Assembly (NCBI GenBank): GCA_902580135.1
Contig: CACHJL010000001.1
Span: 1 to 64,000, forward strand
Direction of reading: 5' to 3'
Length of the DNA stretch: 64,000 nucleotides
DNA from: an uncultured Pelagibacteraceae bacterium
GTDB taxonomy: Bacteria > Pseudomonadota > Alphaproteobacteria > Pelagibacterales > Pelagibacteraceae
In this document: positions 19,533 to 33,681 of the stretch, piece after piece
How the letters are laid out: each line of letters starts with the position of its first letter
Position numbering within the stretch: position 1 is the stretch's first letter
Translations under genes and position numbers: made by a program
The notes under the pieces: generated by a model
What the model was told of the DNA's origin: nothing
The model's database searches: none
The model's input: the letters and a program-made list of their open reading frames with translations, nothing else

Positions 19533-20248
19533 GAATCGAAATAATTAAGTGTTTGAAAGATAATTTTTCATATCTCATTATTGATGAGCAAAATAATTCT
19601 GCTTGTGTTATTGATCCAAGTGAGGCAAGTCCTATAATTGATCATGTTGAAAAATTTAAATTAAACTTAAAGTTTATACTAAATACACATCATCATTTTG
19701 ATCATATCGGTGGAAATAAAGAGTTAAAAAAAAAATACAATTTAAAAGTAATTGGTTTTGAAAAAGATAAAGAAAGGATACCTGAGATAGATATTACATT
19801 AAAAGATAAAGAAATATGGAAGAGTAATAAATTTGAAACAAAAATTTATCATATTCCTGGTCATACTTCTGGGCATATTTGTTATCATTTTTTTAATCAA
19901 AATATATTATTTACAGGAGATACTTTGTTTTCATTGGGTTGTGGAAGAATTTTTGAAGGAACTTACGAACAAATGTTTTCCTCACTACAATTAATTAAAT
20001 CGTTTCCAGAAAATACTAAAATTTATTGTGGCCATGAGTATACTTTAAAAAATGCAGAATTTTGTATTAAGCATGATAAAGATAATTCTGCTCTTATTGA
20101 AAAAATTAAATCAATAAAAAAAAAATTAGATAATGGTTTTCCAACAATACCGACAACAATTAAGGAAGAATTAGACTGTAATATTTTTTTAAGATCAAAA
20201 GATGTAGGCTCATTTTCAAAATTGAGAGATTTAAAGGATAATTTCTAA
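19529..20248 (+). CDS. gloB: Hydroxyacylglutathione hydrolase (glyoxalase II)
   Basis: LNTHHHFDHIGGN, PGHTSGHICYH, FTGDTLFSLGCGRIFEGT, YCGHEYTLKNAEF. Confidence 0.93.
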   Translation: MRIEIIKCLKDNFSYLIIDEQNNSACVIDPSEASPIIDHVEKFKLNLKFILNTHHHFDHIGGNKELKKKYNLKVIGFEKDKERIPEIDITLKDKEIWKSNKFETKIYHIPGHTSGHICYHFFNQNILFTGDTLFSLGCGRIFEGTYEQMFSSLQLIKSFPENTKIYCGHEYTLKNAEFCIKHDKDNSALIEKIKSIKKKLDNGFPTIPTTIKEELDCNIFLRSKDVGSFSKLRDLKDNF

Positions 20249-20258
20249 TTTATTCAAC

Positions 20259-20286
20259 TTGACTAAAATAGACCTCTGACTATATT
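20259..20286 (+). promoter_or_regulatory. Candidate promoter for rplU-rpmA
   Basis: TTGACT (20259-20264), 16 bp spacer, TATATT (20281-20286), 25 nt upstream of the rplU ATG. Confidence 0.6.
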
Positions 20287-20310
20287 GCTGTTTATAAAAT
20301 TAAGGAAACA

Positions 20311-20712
20311 ATGTCATTTGCAGTAATAAAAACAGGTGGAAAACAGTATAAAGTTAAAGCCGGTGAAATAATTAAAGTAGAAAAATTACTAGACTCTAAG
20401 GCTGAAAGTAAAGTCGAATTTAAAGAAGTTTTAGCATATGGTGATGATAAAGCTATTGAATTAGGTGAGCCAACAATTTCAGGAGCTAAAGTAGAAGCAG
20501 ATTTAATAAAAAACTCAAAGAATAGAACAGTCCTAATTTTTAAAAAAAGAAGAAGAAAAAATTCAAGAAGAAAAAATGGCCATAGACAGCAATATTCATT
20601 AATTAGAATTAACAAAATTTTTTCTAAAGACGGAAAATTAATATCAGAGGCTGAAAAAATAAAAAAAGAAACTAAAGAAATTAAGCAAGAAAAAAAAGAA
20701 AGCGCTAAGTAA
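20311..20712 (+). CDS. rplU: 50S ribosomal protein L21
   Basis: MSFAVIKTGGKQYKVKAGEIIKVEKL, FKKRRRKNSRRKNGHRQQYSLIRI. Confidence 0.96.
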   Translation: MSFAVIKTGGKQYKVKAGEIIKVEKLLDSKAESKVEFKEVLAYGDDKAIELGEPTISGAKVEADLIKNSKNRTVLIFKKRRRKNSRRKNGHRQQYSLIRINKIFSKDGKLISEAEKIKKETKEIKQEKKESAK

Positions 20713-20715
20713 ATT

Positions 20716-20970
20716 ATGGCAACAAAAAAAGCTGGTGGATCATCGCGAAATGGAAGAGATAGTGCGGGCCGAAGACTAGGGGTGAAAAAATATGGTGGTC
20801 AAATAGTATCTCCAGGTAACATAATAGTTAGACAAAGAGGAACAAAAATTTTTCCTGGTGAAAATGTTGGGATGGGAAAAGATCATTCTATATTTTCTGT
20901 TGTGAAAGGAAAAGTAGAATTTAAAAAAAGTAGATCTGATAGAACCTACGTTTCAGTAAAGCCCAATTAA
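20716..20970 (+). CDS. rpmA: 50S ribosomal protein L27
   Basis: [29 protein letters not shown]. Confidence 0.97.
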   Translation: MATKKAGGSSRNGRDSAGRRLGVKKYGGQIVSPGNIIVRQRGTKIFPGENVGMGKDHSIFSVVKGKVEFKKSRSDRTYVSVKPN

Positions 20971-20988
20971 TAAACACAACTAATTTAA

Positions 20989-21974
<986 letters not shown>

Positions 21975-21985
<11 letters not shown>

Positions 21986-23081
21986 AGATTCAAAAACCGT
22001 TGTAATTAAAATAGGATCTTCTTTAATTATAAATGAAAGTAAAAGTATAAGAGAAAAATGGCTATCAGATTTTGCACTAGATATACAAAACCTTCAAAAA
22101 TTAAAAAAAAATGTAATAATTGTTAGTTCTGGAGCAATAGCATTAGGTTGTAAAAAACTTAAGTTAAATAAAAAAAATTTAAAATTAGACAAAAGTCAAG
22201 CAGTTGCATCAATTGGTCAAATTGAATTAATGAATTTGTTTATAAAAAAATTTAATTCAAAAAAAATTAACCTTTCACAGATTTTATTAACACTAGAAGA
22301 TACTGAACAAAGAAGAAGGGCGATTAATGCAAAAAGAACATTTGAAAATCTTTTTAAATTAAAATTTGTACCTATCGTTAATGAAAATGATAGTATAGCC
22401 ACCTCTGAGATAAAATATGGAGATAATGATAGATTGGCATCGAGAGTTGCACAAATTTCTGGTGCTGACTGTCTAATTTTACTGTCTGATGTAAACGGTT
22501 TTTATTCAAAAAATCCAAAAATAGATAAAAATGCAAAGTTAATAAAAGAGATAACAAACATTGATGAAAAAATTGAAAAAATAGCTACAAAAAGTATTGG
22601 CGAACATGGAACAGGTGGAATGAAAACAAAAATTGACGCTGCAAAAGTTTGTCAATTAGCAGGATGTCATATGGCTATTTCTAACGGTTTAATTAATAGG
22701 CCAATAAAAAAAATGTTGGAAAAAAATATATGTACATGGTTTTTACCAAAGATTTCCAAACTAGATGCTAGAAAAAAATGGATAATAAGTTCCATATCTC
22801 CAAAAGGAGATCTCATTATAGATGATGGGGCATTAAATGCATTAAAAATAGGAAAAAGTTTGTTAGCCCCAGGTATCAAGGAAGTTAGAGGAAAATTTAA
22901 CAAAGGAGATCATGTTAAAATATTAGATAAAAATATGAATGAATTTGCTAGAGGATTAAGCAGTTTTACATCAGATGAAATTATAAAAATAAAAGGACAA
23001 CAATCTAACAAAATAAGTGCTTTACTAGGGTATACTTCAAAATCAGAAGTTATTCATAAAGATGATATGGTTGAAGTTTGA
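21975..23081 (+). CDS. proB: Glutamate 5-kinase
   Basis: VVIKIGSSLIIN, VSSGAIALG, NENDSIATSEIKYGDNDRLASRVA, GTGGMKTKIDAA, C-terminal PUA domain. Confidence 0.95.
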
Positions 23082-24328
23082 TGAGTAAATTATTAAATAA
23101 AATTGGACAAAATTCTAAAATAGCTTTTAGAAATAGAATTAATTTAAAAAAAAGAAATAAAGTATTAAAAGATTTTTGTAATTTAATAATTAAAAATGAG
23201 CAAAAAATTATCTTAGAAAATAAAAAAGATATTAAATTTGCAAAATCAAAAAAATTAAAAGAAAATTTGATTAAAAGACTTTCTTTAAATTCTGAAAAAA
23301 TAAATTCTATAATAAAATCAATTCATACAGTAATTAAATTTAAGGATCCTTTAGATAAAGAATTAAATAAATGGAAAAGACCAAATGGTCTTAAAATAAA
23401 AAGAGTGACTATACCGATAGGCGTTATTGGAATAATATATGAGAGCAGACCTAATGTTACTGCTGATGTTTCAACGCTATGCTTTAAATCTGGAAATTGT
23501 GTAATTTTAAGAGGAGGATCAGAGGCTTATTATAGTAATAAAATTTTAGCAAATCTATTTAGGCAATCATTAAAAAAGAATTCTTTAAATATGAATTTTG
23601 TCCAATTTATTGAAAACAAAGATAGAAAATTAGTAGATTTTATGCTTTCAAAAATGAATAACTATATTGATGTCATAATCCCTAGAGGTGGAAAAAATTT
23701 GGTAAAAAAAGTACAAGACTTATCATCTGTCCCGGTAATAGGTCATCTTGAGGGGGTATGTCATACATATATTGATAAAGATGCAAATATAAGAATGGCA
23801 AAAAAAATTATAATAAATGCTAAAATGAGAAATACAAGCATTTGTGGCGCGACTGAGACATTGCTTATTCACAAAAAAAATTCAAAATTTGTAAATAATA
23901 TTTTACAGGAATTGAGAGAAAATGGTTGTGAGATATACGCAGACTCAAAAGTTAAAAAACTATATCTAGGAAAAACAAAAACAGCGAATGAAAAGTTATG
24001 GTCTAGAGAATTTTTATCTGCAAAAATATCTGTAAAACTTGTTAAAGATATTTATGAAGCTATTCATCATATAAATAAATATGGAACTATGCACACAGAT
24101 TCAATAATAACTAAAAATAAAAAGTCAGCAAAGATATTCATTAAAAATGTAAAAAGTTCAATTGCAATGCATAACTCTTCGACTCAATTTGCAGATGGAG
24201 GTGAATTTGGATTTGGAGGTGAAGTTGGAATATCTACAAATAAACTTCCTCCAAGAGGTCCGGTTGGGCTCAACCAGCTTGTTAGTTATAAATACGAGGT
24301 TTATGGTTCAGGTCAAATTAGAAAATAA
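23078..24328 (+). CDS. proA: Glutamate-5-semialdehyde dehydrogenase
   Basis: IPIGVIGIIYESRPNVTADVSTLCFKSGNCVILRGGSEA, GHLEGVCHTYID, HNSSTQFADGGEFGFGGEVGISTNKLPPRGPVG. Confidence 0.96.
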   Translation: MMSKLLNKIGQNSKIAFRNRINLKKRNKVLKDFCNLIIKNEQKIILENKKDIKFAKSKKLKENLIKRLSLNSEKINSIIKSIHTVIKFKDPLDKELNKWKRPNGLKIKRVTIPIGVIGIIYESRPNVTADVSTLCFKSGNCVILRGGSEAYYSNKILANLFRQSLKKNSLNMNFVQFIENKDRKLVDFMLSKMNNYIDVIIPRGGKNLVKKVQDLSSVPVIGHLEGVCHTYIDKDANIRMAKKIIINAKMRNTSICGATETLLIHKKNSKFVNNILQELRENGCEIYADSKVKKLYLGKTKTANEKLWSREFLSAKISVKLVKDIYEAIHHINKYGTMHTDSIITKNKKSAKIFIKNVKSSIAMHNSSTQFADGGEFGFGGEVGISTNKLPPRGPVGLNQLVSYKYEVYGSGQIRK

Positions 24329-24839
24329 AAAAAAAATTGGTATACTTGGTGGAACTTTTGATCCTGCCCATAAAGGACATATTAAAATATCTTTAGAAGC
24401 AAAAAAAAGATATGGAATAAATAAAATCATTTGGGCTATAACAAAAAAAAATCCTTACAAATCAAAAAGTCAATTTAGTTTAAATGAAAGAATTAAATTA
24501 GCTAAGCAAATTAACTCTAAAAATAAATTTATTAAAGTAAAATGTTACGAAAATATAATTAAATCAAATAGAACAATCGATTTATTAAAATACATTAAGA
24601 GAAAAAATAAAAATACTAAAATCTACTTTATCATGGGTGCGGATAATTTAATTAATTTTCATAAATGGAAAAATTCAAATTTAATTACCTCAATTTGTAA
24701 CATTTTAGTATTTGATAGAGACAGATATAAAGCTAAGTCTTTGAAATCTTTAAGTTTTAAAAAATATAATAAAAAAAACTTGGAATTTATTAAATTTAAA
24801 AAAGTTAATATTTCATCTTCAAAATTAAAAAAAATTTGA
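24303..24839 (+). CDS. nadD: Nicotinate-nucleotide adenylyltransferase (short C-terminus)
   Basis: IGILGGTFDPAHKGHIKIS, FIMGADNLINFHKW, NISSSKLKK. ATG at 24303 is preferred; it overlaps the proA end by 26 nt. Confidence 0.88.
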   Translation: MVQVKLENKKKIGILGGTFDPAHKGHIKISLEAKKRYGINKIIWAITKKNPYKSKSQFSLNERIKLAKQINSKNKFIKVKCYENIIKSNRTIDLLKYIKRKNKNTKIYFIMGADNLINFHKWKNSNLITSICNILVFDRDRYKAKSLKSLSFKKYNKKNLEFIKFKKVNISSSKLKKI

Positions 24840-24856
24840 TAGTCTAAAAATAATTA

Positions 24857-25207
24857 ATGGATAAAATTTCCAATCTTAAAAAAGAAATAATTAATACATT
24901 AGACTCAAATAAAGCCTTAGATATTGTGTCTATTGATCTTGAAGGTAAATCCTCTATAGCTGATTTTATGATAATTGCTAGCGGCACTTCTTCTAGACAT
25001 ATACAGTCTTTATCTGAACAGGTTTTTGAAAAATTTAAAAGTAATGGAATTCATAATTGTAAAATTGAAGGAAAAGATAGTAAAGATTGGAAGTTGGTAG
25101 ATGGAATTGATTTAATAGTGCATATTTTTAATCCAGAAAAAAGAAAATTTTATGAATTAGAAAAAATGTGGTCTGAACTTATGCCAAAAGAAAAGTTGAT
25201 TATATGA
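24857..25207 (+). CDS. rsfS: Ribosome silencing factor RsfS/Iojap
   Basis: ADFMIIASGTSSRHIQSLSEQV, EGKDSKDWKLVDGIDLIVHIFNPEKRKFYELEKMW. Confidence 0.93.
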   Translation: MDKISNLKKEIINTLDSNKALDIVSIDLEGKSSIADFMIIASGTSSRHIQSLSEQVFEKFKSNGIHNCKIEGKDSKDWKLVDGIDLIVHIFNPEKRKFYELEKMWSELMPKEKLII

Positions 25208-26343
25208 AACAATTAATAAAAATTTTATCTTTATTTATAATTATATTTTATTTATCAGCTGCTAATGCTGCTAATGAAGATAATATTTATAAAAAAATTG
25301 ATTTGTTTAGTGAAGTATTAGACAAAATTAACAAAGAATATGTAGATGAAATAAACCAAAGTGAAGCAATGGATGCTGCTATAAATGGTGTTTTGCAATC
25401 TTTGGATCCTTATTCTGCTTACATGTCACCTGAATCTTTTGAAAATATGCAAACCGAGACTAGTGGTGAATTTGGTGGTCTAGGTATTGAAGTTGGAATG
25501 GAACATGGAGTTGTTAAAGTAATATCTCCAATAGACAACTCACCAGCTTCAAAAGTTGGGGTAAAAGCTGGAGATTATATTGTAAAAATAAATGATATTC
25601 AGGTTCAAGGAAAAACACTTACTGAAGCAGTAGAATTAATGAGAGGCCCGGTTGGAACTGATATTGAAATTACAGTGAGAAGAAGAGGAGAGAAAAAAGC
25701 TTTAACATTTGTTATTACCAGAGATATTATTGAAGTTTCTTCTGTAAAATCTGAAATAAAAGATGAAAAAACTGGGTATATGAGACTTACATCTTTTAAT
25801 GAAAATAGCGGAGATCAAATAAAAAATAAAATAAAAGAATTTAAAAAAAATGGCAAAATTGAAAATTATATTTTGGATTTAAGAAATAATCCTGGAGGCC
25901 TTCTTTCTCAAGCAATAAAAATATCAGACTTCTTTTTAGATAATGGAGAAATTGTTTCTACAAAAAGTAAAAGAAAATATGAAAATAGAAAATGGTTTGC
26001 AAAAAAAGGTGATATTTTGAAATCTAACACATTAGTAGTTTTAATTAATTATGGTTCTGCATCAGCTTCAGAAATAGTTGCGGGAGCATTACAAGATCAT
26101 AAAAGAGCGATTTTAATTGGTGAAAGTACATATGGAAAAGGCTCTGTACAATCAATCATACCTTTAAAAAATAATGGCGCAATAAGATTAACTGTTTCTA
26201 AATACTATTTACCTTCTGGAAAATCTATTTCAGATGTAGGGGTTACGCCTGATATTGAAGTGGATGAAAGTTCAGACGAATTTAGACTAAACACGGAAAC
26301 TGATAATCAGTTAAGTTTTGCTTTAAAACTTCTTAACGGTTAG
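25204..26343 (+). CDS. ctpA: C-terminal processing protease (S41)
   Basis: Signal peptide, PDZ domain, YGSASASEIVAGALQDHKRAILIGESTYGKGSVQSI. Confidence 0.94.
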   Translation: MKQLIKILSLFIIIFYLSAANAANEDNIYKKIDLFSEVLDKINKEYVDEINQSEAMDAAINGVLQSLDPYSAYMSPESFENMQTETSGEFGGLGIEVGMEHGVVKVISPIDNSPASKVGVKAGDYIVKINDIQVQGKTLTEAVELMRGPVGTDIEITVRRRGEKKALTFVITRDIIEVSSVKSEIKDEKTGYMRLTSFNENSGDQIKNKIKEFKKNGKIENYILDLRNNPGGLLSQAIKISDFFLDNGEIVSTKSKRKYENRKWFAKKGDILKSNTLVVLINYGSASASEIVAGALQDHKRAILIGESTYGKGSVQSIIPLKNNGAIRLTVSKYYLPSGKSISDVGVTPDIEVDESSDEFRLNTETDNQLSFALKLLNG

Positions 26344-26345
26344 TA

Positions 26346-26819
26346 ATGAAAAAAAAAAACAAGGATTTACCATTACGAACTGGTGTAGGTATTGTTGTTT
26401 TAAATAAAAAAAACCAAATTTTTCTTGCAAAAAGAATTGATAATCCAAAAAATTTTTGGCAGATGCCTCAAGGAGGGGTTGATAAAGGTGAAGATTTTTA
26501 TGCAGCAGCTGTTCGTGAGTTAGAAGAGGAAACTAGCATTAAAACTGTGAAATTAATTAAAGAAATAGACGGATTAACTACATATCTTTTACCAGATCAT
26601 TTAGTAGGAATTATTTGGAAAGGTAAATACAAAGGTCAAAAACAAAAATGGTTTGTTGTTAGATTTGAAGGAAAAGAGGATGAAATAAATATCAATACCA
26701 AGCATCCAGAATTCTTAGATTGGAAATGGGTAAATGTTGAAAATTTAACAGATGAAATTGTGAAATTTAAATTTCATGTTTATAAGAAAATACAAAAAGA
26801 ATTAAAATATATTATTTAG
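26346..26819 (+). CDS. rppH: RNA pyrophosphohydrolase (Nudix)
   Basis: RTGVGIVVLNKKNQIFLAKR, WQMPQGGVDKGEDFYAAAVRELEEET (Nudix box). Confidence 0.94.
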   Translation: MKKKNKDLPLRTGVGIVVLNKKNQIFLAKRIDNPKNFWQMPQGGVDKGEDFYAAAVRELEEETSIKTVKLIKEIDGLTTYLLPDHLVGIIWKGKYKGQKQKWFVVRFEGKEDEININTKHPEFLDWKWVNVENLTDEIVKFKFHVYKKIQKELKYII

Positions 26820-27213
26820 ATTGCGCTTATAGATTTTAAAACTTCAACTTTATGATTTAAGATAAATCTTTTTTGGTCATCTATTTCATCTTTGGATAAC
26901 TCATTTTCAGCTTCTGAAATAGAATTACTAATATGGTTTTTATCAGCATCTTTTAAATTAAAAATTGAGCTAGTAAGTATAGATAAGGAATTATCTTTAA
27001 ATTCAACAATTCCATCTTCTACATAATAATTTTCTACCTCAGAGCCAATTGAGACTTTAATTATTCCTGGTTTTAAAAAAGATATAATAGGTATGTGATC
27101 TTTTAAAATTCCAATCTCTCCCTCAAAAGCAGGAACTACAACTTCCGAAACTTCTTCTTTCGATAGAAATGATTTCTCAGGGTTTACAATTTCTATTTTA
27201 AAGTTTTCACTCA

Positions 27214-27214
<1 letters not shown>
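26816..27214 (-). CDS. atpC: ATP synthase F1 epsilon subunit
   Basis: IEIVNPEKSFLSKEEVSEVVVPAFEGEIGILKDHIPIIS. Follows atpD. Confidence 0.94.
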
Positions 27215-29507
<2,293 letters not shown>

Positions 29508-29510
29508 TTT

Positions 29511-31046
29511 TTAAGAACTAAAATTTTTTTTAAGATCTAGAATTAATTCAGTTAATGTTTTTTCAATATCTTCCTCAAGTTTTCCAGAAGAAATAATTGA
29601 ATCGATTATTTCTGGTTTTTCTGATCTACATTTCTCGATTATTTTTGCTTCAAAGCTCGCAATATCTTTTTGTTCAATATCGTCTAAGTGACCTTTTACA
29701 CCACAGAATACAGATATTACTTGCTCTGCAACTGTCATAGGTGAATATTGTTTTTGTTTTAATAGTTCAGTTAGTTTTGCACCTCTATTTAATAATTTTT
29801 GTGTAGAGGCATCTAAATCTGATCCAAATTGTGCAAAAGCTGCCATCTCTCTATATTGAGCCAATTCAAGCTTCATTGATCCTGAAACCTTCTTCATAGC
29901 TTTGGTTTGAGCTGAAGATCCTACCCTAGATACTGACAAACCGACATTAATTGCAGGTCTAATTCCTTGGTTAAATAGCTCAGTTTCAAGGAATATTTGC
30001 CCATCAGTAATTGATATAACATTTGTTGGTATAAATGCAGAAACATCACCTCCTTGGGTCTCTATAATTGGAAGTGCTGTTAAAGATCCACCACCATGAT
30101 CATCACTTAATTTTGCTGCTCTTTCAAGTAATCTACTATGCAAATAAAATACATCCCCTGGATAAGCTTCTCTTCCTGGAGGTCTTCTTAAAAGTAATGA
30201 CATTTGTCTATATGCAACTGCTTGCTTTGATAGATCATCATAAATAATTAAAGCGTGCATACCATTGTCTCTAAAATATTCCCCCATCGCACATCCAGTA
30301 TATGGTGCTAAGAATTGAAGTGGAGCTGCATCTGATGCGGTTGCTGCAACAATAGTTGTATATTCCATTGCTCCGGCTTCTTCTAAAGTTTTTTCAATTT
30401 GTCTTACTGTTGATCTCTTTTGACCAATTGCAACATAAACACAATATAATTTTTGTTTTTCGTCACCTGATTCATTTATTTTTTTTTGATTTATTATTGC
30501 ATCAATAGCAACAGCTGTTTTACCGGTTTGTCTATCACCGATGATTAATTCCCTTTGCCCTCTTCCAATTGGAACCAAACTGTCGATTGATTTTAATCCT
30601 GTTTGCATAGGTTCACTAACAGATTTACGTGGAATAATTCCTGGTGCCTTAACTTCTACCCTGCTTCTTTTAATTCCTTTATCTAAAGCACCTTTGCCAT
30701 CTATTGGATTTCCTAAACCATCCACAACTCTACCTAATAATTCTTTTCCTACTGGAGTATCAACAATAGCACCAGTTCTCTTAACTGTGTCGCCCTCTTT
30801 AACAGCTCTATCATCTCCAAAAATTACAACACCAACATTTTCACTTTCTAGATTTAAAGCCATTCCTTTTGATCCATCTGAAAATTCTACCATTTCTCCA
30901 GCTTGAACATTATCCAAGCCGTAGATTCTAGCAATTCCATCTCCAACGGATAATACCTGACCTACTTCAGAAACTTCTGCCTTGTCTCCAAATTGTTTTA
31001 TTTGTTCTTTTAATATCTTTGTTACTTCTGAAGGATTTATTTCCAT
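29511..31046 (-). CDS. atpA: ATP synthase F1 alpha subunit
   Basis: [52 protein letters not shown]. Confidence 0.98.
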   Translation of the reverse strand: MEINPSEVTKILKEQIKQFGDKAEVSEVGQVLSVGDGIARIYGLDNVQAGEMVEFSDGSKGMALNLESENVGVVIFGDDRAVKEGDTVKRTGAIVDTPVGKELLGRVVDGLGNPIDGKGALDKGIKRSRVEVKAPGIIPRKSVSEPMQTGLKSIDSLVPIGRGQRELIIGDRQTGKTAVAIDAIINQKKINESGDEKQKLYCVYVAIGQKRSTVRQIEKTLEEAGAMEYTTIVAATASDAAPLQFLAPYTGCAMGEYFRDNGMHALIIYDDLSKQAVAYRQMSLLLRRPPGREAYPGDVFYLHSRLLERAAKLSDDHGGGSLTALPIIETQGGDVSAFIPTNVISITDGQIFLETELFNQGIRPAINVGLSVSRVGSSAQTKAMKKVSGSMKLELAQYREMAAFAQFGSDLDASTQKLLNRGAKLTELLKQKQYSPMTVAEQVISVFCGVKGHLDDIEQKDIASFEAKIIEKCRSEKPEIIDSIISSGKLEEDIEKTLTELILDLKKNFSS

Positions 31047-31601
31047 TTATGCCTCTATCATTTGTTTTTCAATTTGTTGTAATTTATTTTTTATGGAGGT
31101 ATCGACCATAGTACTACCCACTTTTAGGACTAAACCGCCTATTAAACTTGGATCATGCTTATAGTTTAATTTTATATTTGAGCCAAAATTTTCTGCTAGC
31201 TCATTTTTAACTTTTGTAATTTCTTCACCATTTAATTCTTTTGCGGCTATAAGTTCTGCATTAATTTCTCCTCTTGACTTAGAGCAGACTTCTAAAAAAT
31301 CCTTAAATATTTTTTCAACATAAAAAAATCTTCTTTTTTTAATTATAAAACTTATAAATCTTTTTAATAATTCATTGTGATTATTTTTTTCTGATATCAT
31401 CTCCATTACTTTGATCAAATCTTCACTTCTCGTTGTAGGATTTTTAATCAAATAACTGAAATCTTCACTATTTTTTATTAAAACTAATATTGAATTTGCC
31501 TGCTTTTCAATTTCTGTAAGCGCATTGCCTTCCGATGCTAACTCAAATAAAGCTTGAGCATAGCTGTTATTAGACGTTACTGATATTTTGTTTTTGCTCA
31601 A
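31047..31601 (-). CDS. atpH: ATP synthase F1 delta subunit
   Basis: YAQALFELASEGNALTEIEKQ, HDPSLIGGLVLKVGSTMVDTSIKNKLQQ. Confidence 0.95.
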   Translation of the reverse strand: MSKNKISVTSNNSYAQALFELASEGNALTEIEKQANSILVLIKNSEDFSYLIKNPTTRSEDLIKVMEMISEKNNHNELLKRFISFIIKKRRFFYVEKIFKDFLEVCSKSRGEINAELIAAKELNGEEITKVKNELAENFGSNIKLNYKHDPSLIGGLVLKVGSTMVDTSIKNKLQQIEKQMIEA

Positions 31602-31640
31602 TTTATGCTCTCATTAATGAAGATATTAAAAAATTTCGCT

Positions 31641-31669
31641 TAAATAGCATAAGAAGTATCGGGCTTCAA
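31641..31669 (-). promoter_or_regulatory. Candidate promoter for atpHAGDC
   Basis: On the minus strand TTGAAG (31669-31664), 17 bp spacer, TATTTA (31646-31641), in the 103 nt gap between priA and atpH. Confidence 0.5.
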
Positions 31670-31704
31670 GGCTCCGAATGTAAAAAAATTCAATATTTAA
31701 TGAG

Positions 31705-33660
31705 CTAATTGAAGCTAATTGGGTCAACATCAACTGTCAGTTTTATTTCTTTGGGAAGATTAAATTCATTTAATAAAAATTTAAGTTTTTTCTGAGTCTT
31801 TGAAGATTTCTTTGATCTAATTAATAGCCTACTTCTAAACTTTTGATTAATTCTATAAATGGGAGCATCGACAGGTCCAAGTATTTTTTCATTTATTGAT
31901 TTTGAAATAATATTTTTTAATTTTGTAGCCTCTACATTCAATATTTTTTCATTGGATGAAGATAAAATTAAGGAAATAAATCTTTCATAAGGAGGAAGAT
32001 TATTTTTTTTTCTAAGTTCTAATTCTTTATCTAAAAATTTAAAAGGATCTTCATTTGTAATTTGATCAATTATATCTGGTTTCAAATTGTAAGTTTGGAA
32101 ATATACATTTGCAGTCTTACCAGTTCTACCAGCTCTTCCTGATAACTGATGATAAAGTTGTAAATTCTTTTCAGCGCTTCTTAAGTCGTGTCCGTGTGAT
32201 GTTAAATCAATATCTAAAACAATAATGCAATTTAAATTTGGAAAATGAAATCCTTTTGAAATTAATTGAGTTCCAACAAGAATATTTATCTCTCCCGATA
32301 TAATTTTATCTAATATAGTTTTACTAGAAGATTTATTCATAGTATCGCTTGAGAAAATTGTAGTTTTTTTATTTGGAAATAATATTTTTACCTCTTCTGA
32401 TATTTTTTCTACTCCAGGGCCACTAAATACAAAATCACAAATATTATCTTTCTTACACTTTCTACCTAAATTTGTCGAATACCCACAGTAATGACATAAA
32501 AGTTTTTTTTTGTTTTTATGATAAACAAGATTAATAGAACAATTTGGGCAGGAAAATATATTTAAACATTTCTTGCATAAAACATAAGGTGCAAATCCTC
32601 TACGATTAATAAAAAAAAGAACCTGATCTTTTTGATCAAGATGTTCTTTAACTTTTTCGATTATTTTATTTGATATAAAGCTTTTTTTAGCTAATTTATT
32701 TTGATTTAGATCTATTATATGATGTTTGGGTAAGTTTGCATTTTTGTATCTACTAATTAATCTAGAATATGAATATTTTTTATTTTTAATATTTGCATAA
32801 GTTTCTATAGATGGAACTGCTGTAACTAAATTAATTGGAATATTTTCACTACTTGCCCTTGCAATTGCCATATCTCTTGCATTGTAAGTTACACCTTCAT
32901 CTTGTTTAAAAGATTGGTCATGTTCCTCATCGACTATTATTAAACCCAGTTTTTGAAATGGAAGAAAAAGTGCAGATCTTGCACCTATTATAACTTTTAT
33001 ATTTCCATTTGATAAACCACTCCATATTACTTTCTTTTTTTTGGGTGTGATCTTTGAGTGCCAAATAGCTGCTTCAAAACCAAAAAAATTTTTAAATTTC
33101 TTTTCAAATTCTCCTGTTAAACCTATTTCAGGAAGTAAAATTAACGTTTGTAAACCTCTTGAGATTATTTTCTCTATTGCTTTAAAATACACTATTGTTT
33201 TTCCAGATCCTGTGGTTCCTTGTAGTAAATGAACTCTAAAAAAACTATCGTTTTTTATTATATTTTTAAATGCTTTTTCTTGTTCATTCGAAAGATTAAA
33301 TTTCTCAGTAGTAAATTTATTTTGATATATTTCATATTCAGATTTATTTTTTCTTTCAACACCATTGCCACTTAAAAGATGTAATTTAAGTGTCATTCCT
33401 AGAGGTGTAAGATTATACTCTGAAAACCAATTTAAAAAATCAATAGTATTTTTTTTTAAGGGTTCAATATTTAATTTTTTTACAATAGATTTTATTTTAA
33501 AACTTTTATTATTATTGTTTTCAAATTTATCCCAAATAACCCCTGTTATTGTTTTTTTACCAAATGGAACATTTACATAGTCACCTATTTGTAATTTTAG
33601 TGAACTTTCATAGGTAAATGGATAATCAAAAATATTGGGTAATAAAACTGGATATTTCAT
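31705..33660 (-). CDS. priA: Primosomal protein N' (helicase)
   Basis: LLQGTTGSGKTIVYF, IIVDEEHDQSFKQDEG, zinc-binding CKKCLNIFSCPNCSINL, GRAGRTGKTANVYFQTY. Confidence 0.96.
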   Translation of the reverse strand: MKYPVLLPNIFDYPFTYESSLKLQIGDYVNVPFGKKTITGVIWDKFENNNNKSFKIKSIVKKLNIEPLKKNTIDFLNWFSEYNLTPLGMTLKLHLLSGNGVERKNKSEYEIYQNKFTTEKFNLSNEQEKAFKNIIKNDSFFRVHLLQGTTGSGKTIVYFKAIEKIISRGLQTLILLPEIGLTGEFEKKFKNFFGFEAAIWHSKITPKKKKVIWSGLSNGNIKVIIGARSALFLPFQKLGLIIVDEEHDQSFKQDEGVTYNARDMAIARASSENIPINLVTAVPSIETYANIKNKKYSYSRLISRYKNANLPKHHIIDLNQNKLAKKSFISNKIIEKVKEHLDQKDQVLFFINRRGFAPYVLCKKCLNIFSCPNCSINLVYHKNKKKLLCHYCGYSTNLGRKCKKDNICDFVFSGPGVEKISEEVKILFPNKKTTIFSSDTMNKSSSKTILDKIISGEINILVGTQLISKGFHFPNLNCIIVLDIDLTSHGHDLRSAEKNLQLYHQLSGRAGRTGKTANVYFQTYNLKPDIIDQITNEDPFKFLDKELELRKKNNLPPYERFISLILSSSNEKILNVEATKLKNIISKSINEKILGPVDAPIYRINQKFRSRLLIRSKKSSKTQKKLKFLLNEFNLPKEIKLTVDVDPISFN

Positions 33661-33681
33661 AAATTTTATTATGAAATTATA

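Noticed and set aside
24162-24302. N-terminal extension of NadD in the ORF track
   Set aside because: It overlaps proA in another frame. The canonical NadD N-terminus (KKIGILGGTFDPAHKGH) follows the ATG at 24303.
30541-30906. 121 aa + strand ORF antisense to atpA
   Set aside because: Shadow of the conserved atpA coding sequence.
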